A stretch of DNA of 64,000 nucleotides from Triangularia verruculosa (Eukaryota > Ascomycota > Sordariomycetes > Sordariales > Podosporaceae), in the NCBI GenBank assembly GCA_033296885.1, contig MU863890.1, positions 1 to 64,000 on the forward strand, read 5' to 3'. This document shows positions 10,010 through 21,834 of the stretch, in pieces (position 1 is the stretch's first letter; every line of letters starts with the position of its first letter). The notes under the pieces were generated by a model, which saw only the letters and a list, made by a program, of their open reading frames with translations, ran no database searches and was not told the origin of the DNA. A program made the translations under genes and the position numbers.

Positions 10010-12269
10010 TCATCCACTTTTTTCCTGAGAAATGGGCTTCTGAATGTCCTCGGTCGGGAACTTGAAATTGCCGAAATCATGCGACCCGGGAGGCAGCTCA
10101 TTCGCTATCAGACTGTCTCCGTGCAGCTCGGCAGGCCCCGGTTCTGATGGTGGTGCTGAGGCTTCCTCCTGCTTCTCATGTTTTGTCTCTGGTGGAAGCT
10201 CAGACCGGGGCCTTTCATGGCCGACCACGGGCAGTTCTGGATGGGGCGCTTCATGACCCTCCACCGGCAGCTCAGGGTGTGGCTGTTCATGACCAACCAC
10301 AGCGAGCTCTTGTCGTCTCAGCGATGTCGACTGCGTGGGCTTATCATATACGACTTGAGAGTTGACGGATCTACCCGCGACTACCGATGGGAGTGACTGT
10401 TCATTCACTGGTGTTACCGGAGTGAAAGCCACATTCGATGGCTCACGATGGTGCTCGGCGCGTCTGCGTCTGAAGCACAAAAATAAACCAAACACCGCAG
10501 CTAGTCCAACGACTCCGCCAACCACACCTCCTGCAATGGCGCCTGCGTTGCTTCTGCGAGCATAATTGTTGGTTGATGACGCCGCGGGGTCGTTGTCGAA
10601 CCTGGCGACTGAAAATATATGTTCGAGGTCTGCAGAAACAAAGCCTGCCTCTGGCTTAAGACCCCTGAACAGAAAGGTGAGCCTTGAGTCTCGATACATG
10701 TGTTCGAAAACAACTCACCTAGTGTTGTAGTAATCCTGAATTGGCGGAGCTGGTGCATAAACTGCAGGCTTTGCTGCATACGAAGTGTTCCAGCCCATCT
10801 TGTGCATGTCAAATATTGCCAATCCCTGTTTGAAAGGATCGGTAGTGTTGAAAACACTTATATAGTCCAGTCTGTCGTTAGAATAACCGCTTTGTTGCCC
10901 GTTTTGCTGTCCGTTTTGCTGTCCGTTTTGCTGTCCGTTTTGCTGTCCATTCTGCTGTCCATTCTGCTGTGTGTCCGATTCATCATTCTGCTGCGTAGTG
11001 TCAACGCCACCGACGATCAAGACCTGACTTCCACCGACGGCATTGCAAGTAAGACCATGTCGTGGATATCGCGAGGAATAGTTTGCCTTGACCCAGTAGA
11101 ATCCAGGAAGTGTAAGCACAAAGGCACTATCGTACGGTATCGAGGAAGACCCGTATTGCCCTTCCCAACCCGCATAGACCAACACTTCATAGGTGCGGTT
11201 GTTGGATGCCAGACCGGCAATGCAGAACTGCTTGCGGGGTTGAGGAATGTAGCCGCTGGTTTTCTGTTCGAACCATTTCTGGGTATCTGGATCGTAAACT
11301 TGGACTCGTCGAAAAGAGATCAAGTCGTCAGCCTCGACCCGGCCATCTCGGTCACCGCCCACATTGATCAGAATACCGCGGTTTCCGAAATTGGGAACAT
11401 AGATCATGCCTCCGTACTGTTCAATTCCTCGTGTAGACACGCCGGATACCGTCTGGTTCGTCAATTTGTGAGAGGCGAAGTCGTACGTGTTGAGATTACT
11501 GAGGGTAGTCTCCCGGCCTGTCTCATTGCCAACGAAGCCTGCTCCGAAGTGATGTTAGCGGCTAGCCGGTGGAACTTTATAAACGTCTCTCGAACAGACC
11601 TCCAAGGAAATACCCTTGTCCGTCACCGCTGCTTGTCTGCCCACTATACGGTCGTGGGAGGTTTACAAAGCTGGGATCAGCAGTTTCATTCAAGTTTCTC
11701 CAGTCCCCACCCCCAGACCCATCAGGGACAAACGACCAAAGGCCTCGGGGATATATCGCACTGTCGCCAAAGAAGGACTCTGTACCGGCAAGCCCTGTGT
11801 ACAGAACTCCATTCTTCTCATCGACCCAAATGCCACCATTGCGTAAGTTTGGCACTTCCCTCGGTTTGGGCGATGATTGTATGTTGATTGTGTCATTTGT
11901 CCAGTCCTTTGAAAGGTCAATGGATAGCAACGTGTTTGCTTCAACTTGTCAATGGATGAAGAGCCGTAGGGAGGGGCAGTGCCTTACAGTACTGGTATAC
12001 GATGTCATCTCCGCTCTTGTATGAAAATTCGCCTCCGTTGATGTACAGCCACCCGTTCAACACGGCCGCTGTCCACCAAGTATCTCATTAATAAGGGAAA
12101 GGAGTTAGTTACTGAGTGTGTCAAGCTCTGGCTTACAGGAGTGAAATGCTCTCCTCAAGAATACTTGATCGTCAACATCGCCATCTGCTTGTCGAGAGCG
12201 AATTTGACGGAATTTTGACGCCTTTGCAGCCAACAGACAGCACAGAAACAAGAACGATTTCACCGCCAT
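10010..12269 (-). CDS. Kelch-repeat single-pass membrane protein with signal peptide
   Basis: Five exons, complement of 12137-12269, 11988-12083, 11600-11938, 10719-11538 and 10010-10664, give about 680 residues. Introns are 49-61 bases. The start MAVKSFLFLCCLLAAKASKF is a typical secretion signal. Kelch-type blades follow: WWTAAVLNGWLYINGGEFS, NGGIWVDEKNGVLYTGLAG, YGGMIYVPNFGNRGILINVG, VLIVGGVDTTQQNDE. After a GQQN repeat and the last blade comes a Gly/Ala/Val-rich transmembrane helix (AGAIAGGVVGGVVGLAAVFG) capped by FRRRRAEHH, so the tail is cytosolic. The tail carries three 12-residue repeats. Topology is inferred as an extracellular propeller with a short cytoplasmic tail, as in fungal cell-surface kelch proteins; the function is unknown. 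The donor GTCTGT of intron 3 and the TGAG acceptor of intron 1 are weak but give the best frame. Confidence 0.78.
10193..10300 (-). repeat. Three 36-base coding repeats in the kelch protein tail
   Basis: Three adjoining copies of a 12-residue unit, VVGHEQPHPELP, VEGHEAPHPELP and VVGHERPRSELP, lie in the predicted cytoplasmic tail. Spacing is exactly 36 bases and the frame is kept. The units are His/Pro/Glu-rich and probably unstructured. Copies differ at several codons, so the array is not freshly amplified. Confidence 0.9.
10887..10970 (-). repeat. Seven-unit 12-base minisatellite encoding GQQN
   Basis: Seven 12-base units read on the plus strand as CCGYTTTGYTGY or CCATTCTGCTGT. They encode a GQQN/NGQQ polypeptide on the minus strand, inside the kelch gene and before its last propeller segment. 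The four central copies are identical and the outer ones diverge. Length change in units of 12 bases would keep the frame, so the number of copies can vary without breaking the protein (inference). Confidence 0.93.
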
Positions 12270-13265
12270 GACTTGAGAAGGACCACTGGAAGGTAAGAAG
12301 TTTCCAGAAAGAAGAAAGAGTAATACATCAGCTGAGGCTGACGAACAAGACTGAAGGGAGGCGGAGGAAGCGGCCTCTCTCGCTGTCGGGTATCACTGCC
12401 ATGACTCAAAGAAAGACCGTTGAAAGCTGGAGAACCGGCGGCCGGCAAACGGTTTCAAGACGGGTAGGAGTCAAGATCTGGAGCTGGGCAACCTGCTGTA
12501 AGAAGGTTTGATGGTGTTGGAATAGTTGAGAGCAGGTGAAAAGAAGTATGCGTTTCAAAGGGTAAGCAGAACGATTGAAGCGCACAAAAGAACATTGTAT
12601 ATTCGAGACTGTAAAAGGGAAACATACTCCAAGAAAAACTAGACAAAGACAGCCGTCCTTTTGGATTTCATGTGCCACTCAATGATCTCGACAAAATACG
12701 TCGAGTTGAGTTGAGTTGATAGACGTCAAGCAGACGACGGAACTGGCTTGGCATTTGACACCTGCCAAGGGTGTCCTGCGGCATGGAATGCAGCTCCAGC
12801 CACACGCATGCGCCACAGCGTCCGGCATGGACCTGGAACTTGTCCTTTTCCAGTGAGGGGACAACCTCGCCAGAGCTTCCGGGCAGCAGCCGGGCAAAGC
12901 ACCACGACTCCTTATCCGCCGCACTGCTACGATCCCAGCTGCCATCCTGCGCTTCACCAACCAGACGCAGCCCGAGTTGTGATTGCTCGGCGTCGGCATC
13001 TCTGAGCTACCCACAACCCCACCAAGAAGGTATTAAGCCTCTTCGTCGTCAGCCAACCCAACATTCCCCAACCCTTAGATCACTTGTCTGCCTCGCTGTC
13101 CAGTTCAAGGCCCCGGGCTTCCTGATGCTGATGCCACCTTTCACATAGCCCAAGACAAAACCCACCATCGAACTTCAGCTTCAGTGTCTCCAACCACACG
13201 GATAACCCGATCCTTCCCCTGTCCGCACACCAGTAATTCGACCATCACCAGACATCGGTGGCATC
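12270..13265. other. Divergent promoter region of the kelch gene and SEC23
   Basis: One kb separates the starts of two divergently transcribed genes. Short frames on both strands show no motif. The last 200 bases before the SEC23 start are pyrimidine- and CA-rich (for example CAACCCAACATTCCCCAACCC near 13052-13072), as in many fungal leaders. Confidence 0.5.
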
Positions 13266-15763
13266 ATGGATTATGAACAACTGAAGGAGTCGTGGGGTGA
13301 GGTGGAGGATCGCGATGGCGTTCGCTTGAGCTGGAATGTGTTCCCAAGCACCCGCATGGTTGGTGCACCTGTTCAAGGCAGCTTGCTGGGTACTCGGTGG
13401 CTAATGTCCAGCATAGGAGGCTTCGAGATTGGTCGTCCCCATCGGCGCTCTGTATACCCCGCTGAAGGAGAAGCCCGACACACCCTTGCTCCAGTTCGAG
13501 CCCGTCACTTGCAAGCAGCCTTGCCGCTCAGTCCTCAATCCTTTCTGGTATGCGGTCATGACCTTCTACTCTCTTGTTTTTTAGGCATTGTGCTCACATC
13601 TGGACAGCCAGGTCGACACTCGCGCCCGCCTTTGGATCTGCCCCTTTTGCCTTTCGAGGAACCCACTTCCGCCGCATTATAAGGACATCACCGCCCATGC
13701 CATCCCTCCCGAGCTCCATCCCAACAACACAACCATCGAGTACAGACTCTCACGACCGGCCCCAAGTGCCCCGATCTTTCTCTATGTCGTCGATACGTGC
13801 CAGGAGGAGGACAGCTTGGCTGCCCTCAAGGAGTCGTTGATCATGAGTCTGAGCCTCTTGCCAGAGAACGCCCTGGTTGGTCTGATCACCTATGGAACGA
13901 TGGCGCAGGTTCATGAGATTGGCTACACCGAGTGCGCAAAGTCGTACGTTTTCCGCGGCAGCAAGGAATATGCTGCCAAGCAAGTGCAGGAGATGCTCGG
14001 CCTCACCGCTCCTGCGCTTCGCCCTGGCATGCCTCCTCACCAGCAGCCCAGAGCTTTCCCGGGCGGTCCCGCCGCGCGCTTCCTCCTTCCTGTCGCCCAG
14101 GCGGAATTCCAGTTGACGAAGGCGCTCGAGCAGTTGCAGAAGGACCCCTGGCCCGTTGCTAGCGATCGCAGAAATCTGCGCTGCACCGGTGTTGCTCTCT
14201 CTGTGGCTGTAGGCCTGCTCGAGACCTCTTTCCAGAATGCCGGTGGCCGCATCATGCTGTTCGCTGGTGGTCCGGCCACCGAGGGCCCCGGAATGGTTGT
14301 TGGTCCCGAGTTAAGAGAGCCTATCCGGTCGCATCACGACATTGACCGTGACAACATCAAGTATTACAAGAAGGCGCTGAAGTTCTACGACAACCTCGCC
14401 AAGAGGACAGCCCATAATGGCCACACAATCGATATCTTTGCCGGCTGTCTTGATCAGGTCGGTCTGCTGGAGATGAAGGGGCTTTGCAACTCGACTGGTG
14501 GCCACATGATCTTGACCGACAGTTTCACATCATCCATGTTCAAGCAATCCTTCATCCGCATCTTCGAGAAAGACGCCGATGACAACCTTTTGATGGGTTT
14601 CAATGCTGTCCTCGAAGTATTGACTACCAAGGAGCTCAAGGTTACAGGTCTTATCGGTCATGCCGTTTCTCTCAACAAGAAGTCGACCTCAGTGGGCGAG
14701 ACGGAGTGCGGTATCGGCAATACCTGCTCCTGGAAGATGTGCGGTATTGACCCCAATGCTAGTTACGGTATCTACTTTGAGATTGCTCAGGGCGGACCTT
14801 CGCAACCCCAACAAGCATCCCAGAAGGGCCTGATTCAGTTTCTCACATACTACCAGCACTCGTCTGGCCAGTTCCACCTCCGTGTCACGACAATTGCTCG
14901 TGATCTCAGCGGCCCAGCTGGTGATCCGGCGATTGCTCGGTCATTTGATCAGGAGGCTGCGGCTGTGTTGATGTCCCGTATTGCGGTTTTCAAGGCAGAA
15001 ACCGACGATGGACCGGACGTCCTCCGCTGGGTTGACAGGATGCTCATCAGATTGTGCTCGCGATTTGCCGACTATCGCAAGGACGACCCCTCATCATTCC
15101 GCCTGGAAAAGAACTTTACGCTTTACCCACAGTTTATGTTCCACCTGAGAAGAAGTCAGTTCTTGCAAGTGTTCAACAACTCGCCCGATGAGACAGCTTT
15201 CTACCGCCACGTCCTCAATCATGAGGATGTTAGCAACTCCCTCATCATGATCCAGCCCACACTCGACTCATACACATTCGAACAGGAGGGCGGCCAACCG
15301 GTACTTTTGGACTCGACCTCGATCCAGCCTACGCACATTCTCCTTCTTGATACCTTCTTCCACATTCTTATCTTCCACGGTGAGACAATTGCCGAATGGA
15401 GAAAGGCGGGTTACCAAGAACAAGAGGGCTACGAGAACTTTGCTGCCCTCTTGGAGGCTCCCAAGGAGGATGCTAGGGTAAGTCTCGGCACACTCGTCTG
15501 TTCAAATGCGCCCCGTACTGACTCTGATCTAGGATCTCATCACGGACCGCTTCCCTCTGCCACGTTTCATTGTCTGCGACCATGGCGGTTCCCAGGCTCG
15601 TTTCCTACTCTCCAAGCTCAACCCCTCTACCACCCACACATCAGGTGCTGGAGCGTATGGCGGTGTTGGAGCCCAGAGCGCGCAGACCATCTTCACAGAC
15701 GATGTGTCTCTGCAAACATTCATGGAGCACTTGATGAAGCTGGCAGTGAGCGGGACAAACTAG
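13266..15763 (+). CDS. SEC23: COPII coat GTPase-activating protein SEC23
   Basis: Four exons, 13266-13358, 13417-13547, 13608-15477 and 15533-15763, give 774 residues, the normal length for Sec23. The start [20 protein letters not shown] is the conserved N-terminus. The zinc finger uses C63, C67, C86 and C89 ([15 protein letters not shown], then [14 protein letters not shown]). The trunk domain begins [20 protein letters not shown]. The C-terminal gelsolin-like part carries [20 protein letters not shown] and the end [13 protein letters not shown]. Known role: inner COPII coat subunit paired with Sec24 and GAP for Sar1 at ER exit sites. Intron 1 has an unusual donor, GTTGGT, but only this joins STRM to [19 protein letters not shown]. 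Intron 2 falls inside the zinc finger. Intron 3 is GTAAGT..CTAG. If intron 3 is retained, translation runs on into an unrelated frame. Confidence 0.95.
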
Positions 15764-16323
15764 TGTGGAAGTTAGAGTGTAGGGGAATCGGTCGGCCTGG
15801 CCCCGGGATGTACTCATTATTAGAAAGATGGTTTTGTGATTTGTTTAGCGTAGTGTTGCGGAATCTATACCAGAGAAAACGGCGTTTCGGAACCATGTGA
15901 TGCATCTCTGATGATAGTGCAGGCGGGATTAGAGAGCTTCCACCAAGTACGGTATCTGCAATTGGAAAGACTGGCAGATCATAAAATTGACATGTTGTCA
16001 TGCATCACACATTCGAAGCATAGCCCTGACATCTGAGCACGAAGTGAGTGAAGGAGCATTCAGGGGGAAGCAGTGGCAGGCAATTGACAAGTGTCCCGGC
16101 AACAAGTGGGTCCATGTGGCTGGTGGGAGCTTCCCCTCCATGAACCTGTGGCTACCACCTTGCAGCCCCGCCAAAGACTGGTCAGCCACACAAGTAATTT
16201 TCTTAGGGCAGGTCGGCAAAACCCACAACTGCGTTTTTTTTGATTTCGTCGTCTTGATACTTGGCCGGCCGCACCCTCACCACGAACACACCCAAGTCCG
16301 TCGTCAGATAAACAGCCGCCACC
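15764..16323. other. SEC23-RPL12 spacer with RPL12 promoter
   Basis: 560 bases between two genes on the same strand. A TTAGGGC box lies about 115 bases upstream of the RPL12 start. No gene is seen. Confidence 0.55.
16203..16209 (+). promoter_or_regulatory. TTAGGGC box in the RPL12 promoter
   Basis: TTAGGGC occurs about 115 bases before the RPL12 ATG. A Tbf1-type TTAGGGCT box is a known promoter element of ribosomal protein genes in some ascomycetes such as Candida. A similar element, inverted, stands before RPL22 in this window. A 7-base word is expected several times by chance in 64 kb on two strands, so this is only suggestive. Confidence 0.3.
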
Positions 16324-17158
16324 ATGCGTATGTGCGCCCCAACGGATCTATCAAAATGAATCAAGGCCAGAATACTGATTTTTGGGCCATGTGCAGCTCC
16401 CAAGGTCGACCCCAACGAGATCAAGGTGATGTAAGAATTATTCCCTGCCGAAATCACGCCAACAAGGAATTGGAGAACGACGGCAGGAAACTGACGGATA
16501 TGGATTTGCAGCACTCTCCTTGCCACCGGCGGTGAGGTCGGTGCCTCTTCGGCCCTTGCCCCCAAGATCGGTCCTCTTGGTCTCTCGCCCAAGAAGGTCG
16601 GTGAAGATATCGCGAAGGCTACTGGCGACTGGGTATGAAACACCGCTCCTTCGAACCGAAATACCGACAGAGAGAGAGAGAGAATACGATTTCTGACGAT
16701 GGTTGTTTTTTTGCTGGAATATAGAAGGGTCTCCGCGTGACCGTCAAGCTCACCATCCAGAACCGTCAAGCCGCCGTTTCCGTCGTCCCTACCGCCTCTT
16801 CGCTCATCATCCGCGCTCTCAAGGAGCCCCCCCGTGACCGCAAGAAGGAGAAGAACATTAAGCACAACAAGTCCATCACCCTTGACGAGGTTATCGAGAT
16901 TGCGAGGACGATGAAGTTCAAGTCTTTCTCCAAGACCCTTGAGGGCAACGTTAAGGAGATTCTCGGCACTGCTTTCAGCATTGGCTGCCAGGTCGACGGC
17001 AAGAGCCCCAAGGCCGTCAGCGACGCCATCGCCAACGGCGAGATTGACAGTATGTGGCTTTTTTTACTTTGCGACATTTGGGGGGATATTTGAAAGATGG
17101 ATAATGGGTAGAGAGGAGCATATGCTAACTGACCTTGCTTCTAGTTCCCGAGGAATAA
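16324..17158 (+). CDS. RPL12: 60S ribosomal protein L12 (uL11)
   Basis: Five exons, 16324-16327, 16397-16430, 16512-16632, 16725-17049 and 17145-17158, give 165 residues, the exact family length. Exon 1 is only ATGC: the start codon plus one base. Exon 2 supplies PPKVDPNEIKV. Exon 3 gives GGEVGASSALAPKIGPLGLS. Exon 4 holds the bulk, including QNRQAAVSVVPTASSLIIRA and the RNA-binding C-terminal domain (GTAFSIGCQVDGKSPKAVSD). Exon 5 supplies only the final IPEE. All introns are GT..AG, 69-95 bases, with GTATGT or GTAAGA donors. The protein sits at the base of the P-stalk of the large subunit and binds 25S rRNA at the GTPase centre. Intron 3 contains a small GA repeat near 16670-16682. Confidence 0.96.
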
Positions 17159-20100
17159 GCGCGTCGTTTACGAAAAAAATGGTCGGATTGGGATTCTCTT
17201 GGCATGTGATTAGGAGTTCAGGGCTTGCTTTGCATCAGGCTTGCCAGACTACGGCAAATCAAATCAAAAGAAGATGATTCGTGGCCGAGCTTGGTCTTGC
17301 CAGTACATATGTTTGGCTTCCGGGATAGCCTTGAATTGCTTTGCTTTTGGGCATTGGGGGAAATGACGACAGGACCTCTCTCTCCAGAGGGCACCTTTTG
17401 ATGAACCGCCTATCCCGCGTCCCCCTTTCCCGTTGGCCACCCCCTGATGAAACAGCGCCCTGAGATACCCATACCTATACCAATAACACCAAGAAGATGA
17501 AAAACAAACCCTGATGTTCACCCCAAACTTTGACCTTACTCTCTGTGGGACTTTTGGGTTTTATATTTGTTCAGGAAGATTGATGTCTACGTCCCATTAC
17601 TCACCATGGCTTTCGTTGGCATTTTGGTGCTGTGGAAGTCAAGGTCCATATTTTGGTTGACATTTCTTGCACTCTTGAAAGCATTTTTTGAAATTCCTCC
17701 TGATTCTTTTCGTAGGCGGAGTTCCAGACACGAGATAAAAGTGACGGCATTGAACTTGGCTGTGTTACAGGGTCGTAGGGAGTTTCCGGGTAATACGAGC
17801 TGAGGGAGCTTCTTGGATACGAGTTTGGGCTTTCGCTGATACCTAGGACTTATTGTTGTTGAATGTCCTGGAGGGGTTGGTACCGATGTCCGCTTGAAGT
17901 TATGCCATGGGGTTCAATTACCGCTGTAAAAGACTGAGATGCTGCAAGTTCGCACTTCTTTGTTGGTGTCACGATTTATAGCTGTGACTTTTGGACGTTA
18001 CTAGTTTCACTCATGCTATCTCAGTATTTCGAGGTAGCGTGCACTTGGTTTTTCGATATCAGGATGCCACCCACACCCTGGGGCATATGGGTCTGTTGCC
18101 CGGGGAGTTGCACCAAGGTGGCGGTTAGGTTTGGGAAGTGGCGGCAAGTATTTTGAGGGGTTTGATACTTGATTTTTGGGGTATATATGTTTCTCGCTTC
18201 AGGGTTCATGGGTGTGTATATATATATATTCGTGCCGTGAGAGCTTTAGGTTCTCTGTGGGTTTCAATGAAAAGGTTCTTGATTAGGGGGACTCCAAGGA
18301 TGGGGAGGTCTTGGTTTGTGGTTCATGTGCTTGTTATCATATTTCACATGTTTGTGTTTTGACGATCCAATGTTTTTGCATGTGGTATTTTGTTTTTTGA
18401 GGGGCTGGGGGGAACTTTCGGGGGTTATGAGCGGGGATGGGTTTCCGAGGGGGGGATTTTGTCCGACGGTTTCGATGAAGTGTACCGGATGGTTTGAGGC
18501 GCAGGGTGAAGATGTGGGCTTTTTGCAGTGAAAGGGAGTTGCGTGGTGAGTACTAAGGTTGTATAGGGCTGATGTTACACTTGGCTGCCTCGATTTGTCT
18601 TGAAAAGACGGAAAGTTATTGAGAGGAGGAGTATATAGAGGATAGTGGTAGTATTACTTCTATCATTGGGGGTGCTTTGTTGTGGGTTTGATAGTGCTGG
18701 TGGTTGTGAAGGTGCATCTATGAGATGGTATTGGTCAATTATGAAGGGCACAGCAAAGGGCGCATGATGAGGCGAGGGAGGTAAGAATACGCAATAAAGG
18801 ATGGCGCAGTTGGGGTTGATCACCGTTACATTTTTTCTTCTTTTTTCATGATCGCTGGAGGAAGGAAATCATGGGTTTGGATTTGAGGATTTGCGGGTGG
18901 TGGTTGTTTGCCATTTTGCTGCTCATTCATGCCTCGGTTACTTTTATGCTAGGTTGTGTTTTAATGCAAGTCATCCAGGGTAAGAGTGTGTGTGTGACTG
19001 ACTGCTGTGCTTTTGTCTCTGAAAAAGAAGGGTGGTACAGGGGAATGACAACGGCTTACGGCAGGAAAGATTGGGGTGGAGGGGGGATATGTTTCAAGGG
19101 TCACACATTTTCTTGGTGTTTTTTGGTTTTGAAATGGTATTTGAGGCGAGTTTGACTTGCTGCAGAAGCGAAGAGAGACATTTCATGTGCCGTGAGTGCC
19201 GCCGGAATATGCGCCGGGTGGTAAGGTAGGTATGCAAAGTGAGGGCTTTGCAGGTGACCATCTTTGGTTCAGAATTACATGATGTTTGGTTCCTCGGCTA
19301 GAACCCTCAATCTCAGACAATATACACCGAAAGTGGGTTGCATGGTTGGGTAGTACCTATGTACGGAGTCTGGGGGATGGAGAAGATGGGTAGAAAGATG
19401 GTGGGGTGAACGAGGCGACTGGCTGGGCGGTTGGATTGGGTTCTCGCGAACTGGTCTCTGGGGGGTTTTCTGTTCTGACTCTACCAGTGAGTGGTGTCTT
19501 GGCATGTCACCTTTTCATCACATTATATAGTGAATCTGTGTGGTGTGTGATACGAAACCTTACATATAGGGCTATCGTTGTGAGCTTCTGCGAGTGAGCA
19601 ATAGCAACGTATGGAGAGGGCTGGGTGGATGTAACCCAAGCTGGATAGTAGGCCGGTAGGTGAGGTAGGCTGACGGCGTGAAGGATGGATATAGGATAGA
19701 GCATGGCATGAGGGGGCGGGCCCGGGTACTGACCATTGGGGCCCAGATCAGACCCAAGTTTGGGGGCGCCGTAGAGAAACGAAAAGACTATTTTGAAAGA
19801 AATAAATAGACGCTTTGGAAGACACTACATGTGATGTGTGCCGTGAGCCCTGAGAGGTTTAAGCTTGCATGAGGCTTTCCACCAGTCGACGTTTGAGAAG
19901 GGCAATCTGCGGGGTGAATGGTGGGATGGGTTTGGATCTGCCTGCGGTGCTCACACACCCACCCACACTGTTGACACAGCCATGCCACGCAATATTGCTC
20001 GCAACTGCACCCCAAAACATTACGATGAAGCGAGGAGAGCTGTCATATTCCTTTGTTGTGTTCAAGTGAGGGGAAAGGGAAAACTGGGCCGAGTTTGCCG

Positions 20101-21834
20101 GGGGAAGGATGAGGGGGACGGGATAGCGATGTTTTCCAGAAAAATGCAAGATTGATACGAAGATGGGCTGTCCAACACACCCACTCACCCAACCTGGTGA
20201 GGGAGACGCCCAGAAATACGCTCCAGAGACCGTGATTGGAGTCTTGCACGCTGCGACTCGCATCCATGGATACTCAACCGACCCTGCCTTTGGCCTGCCC
20301 TGACCCTTGCTGCTTGCGTCCGCACATGTCCCGACCTTCATCAATACCTATGCCGTTTCCATTCGGAGTCTTGGGGCGGCGGGTGACGGCGGCGGCATTG
20401 GGTGAGTGGAAACACCACAGAATGCAGAGGCACATTGCCCGGCTTGTCTCGGTGTCTCTAACATGATTATTGCCCTGGCTCCCCGTTATCTGCCTTCTCA
20501 AGTCGCACAGCTGGCGTGGCATTCAAGTGGCAGGACTGCCTATCAGATGTCGACGGTCGTGATGGGCCGGGATGAATCAGGTTTATACATGCCTTAGTCG
20601 CACACTCTGTCTCCCGCTGTGGAGGCCCAGTAATGAAGCGAACCACACCCAGGGACGCGATCCATGTTCATGTCCCGGAGGGTCACATAGCGTGCCCGGT
20701 GCTCTCTGGACGCTTCACAGAGCTTGGATGCGCTCGGCCCGCAGCCACTAATAGGGTGCAGCAGCGCCGTGGTGAGGTGACGGCACCTTGGACCTTCAGG
20801 TTGCCGTGGTGCAGCGCTGGTGCAGGTGTAGCAGAGTGTGGGGGAGCCTTCCCTGCAGAGTTTAGGCCCGAAAACGCCCAGGCGCAGGGCCCTGTCGTGT
20901 GCGCCCCAGCCTGACTAAATGCGGCCCCATTCCACATTTTGGACAGGTGAGATTCCCGCCAACTTCCCTGTCCGGTGCATTTCAACGTCAGGCCAGGTCC
21001 CTCGAACTGCTTTGATCTTTTTTAGCAATAACTCGTAGGAGAAAGAGAAAGGGGGACCGTCTGAGATCCAGGGCAGAACTATCCCAATCCATCGCCGCCA
21101 TCACCACTGGTCAACCGCCGTGCCGGGTCCCTATAATCCGATACTTATCCCACCTTCAACTGACAGGTGACGGGCAAGGGCTAGGTCTTCATCACGCACG
21201 CACCTCCCGGGCCCTCCGTTCTCCTCTTCTCTCCCTCCGCCGACCATTGCCTCCACATCGAACCCCGCCCCGACCTGATCGACTCCGGCTGAGGACACGG
21301 CCGTCGCATTTCACGAGCCCGGTGGTGCGGAGAGCTGTGACTGTGGTAGTTGTTGTTGGGCACCCAAGATTGTATGCGACCGCCCGCGCCCGTCAGACGA
21401 AACAAGACAGATTTTGTGATTATTGTTCCTCTGCAGATCCCGGGCGGGAACTGGGGGATCGGTGGGTTGATTGACTGAGAGGGACGCGGTTGCATGGTTG
21501 AGAGTCTGGGCGAGATCCCGGCTCTGGTTCTTGTTTCGACCTTGCTGTCCACTCCCTCAGATGGAATTCCCTTTCTCCGGGGCCATTGTGTGCTCGACAT
21601 CACCTTCAGCAAAATCAACAATGCTTCGAGGCATTCACTAGGCAGTAACGAGTCCGGCCTTAACCCTCCCCAACAGGCGGCCCGCAAACTGATCGACGCT
21701 CCTTACTTGCTCTACTCTACCTTCTCTCTCTTTGCGATCAAACACACGACCTCAAGTCTTGCGTCTGTCTGTCTGTCTCCTTAACCTTCTTTCAGCCGAA
21801 GATATCACCAACATATGTAGTATCGGATTCCACC
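17159..21834. other. 4.7 kb without recognisable genes before the OGT-like gene
   Basis: I read this stretch on both strands and found no frame with a known motif and no set of frames that splice into a convincing protein. The longest open frame (about 161 codons, minus strand near 19859-20344) is unremarkable. Base composition is ordinary, with G- and T-rich plus-strand tracts at 18.1-18.5 kb and a short AT run near 18220. The last 600 bases contain CTGTCTGTCTGTCTCC at about 21765-21780 and should be leader and promoter for the large gene that follows. Noncoding RNA or an untranslated exon is possible. Confidence 0.45.

Noticed and set aside
10700..11887. 395-codon plus-strand frame opposite the kelch gene
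   Set aside because: It is a shadow of the kelch exons and contains low-complexity SVLLSVLLSV from the reverse of the GQQN repeat. The minus-strand gene has a signal peptide, splice sites and kelch blades.
15987..16535. 182-codon plus-strand frame before RPL12
   Set aside because: It overlaps the RPL12 start, introns 1-2 and exon 2 in a wrong frame. The spliced RPL12 model gives a complete conserved protein.
19859..20344. 161-codon minus-strand frame in the 4.7 kb gene-poor interval
   Set aside because: No motif, signal or splice partner was seen. The composition is consistent with a random open frame in GC-balanced DNA, and overlapping frames of similar length exist on the other strand.
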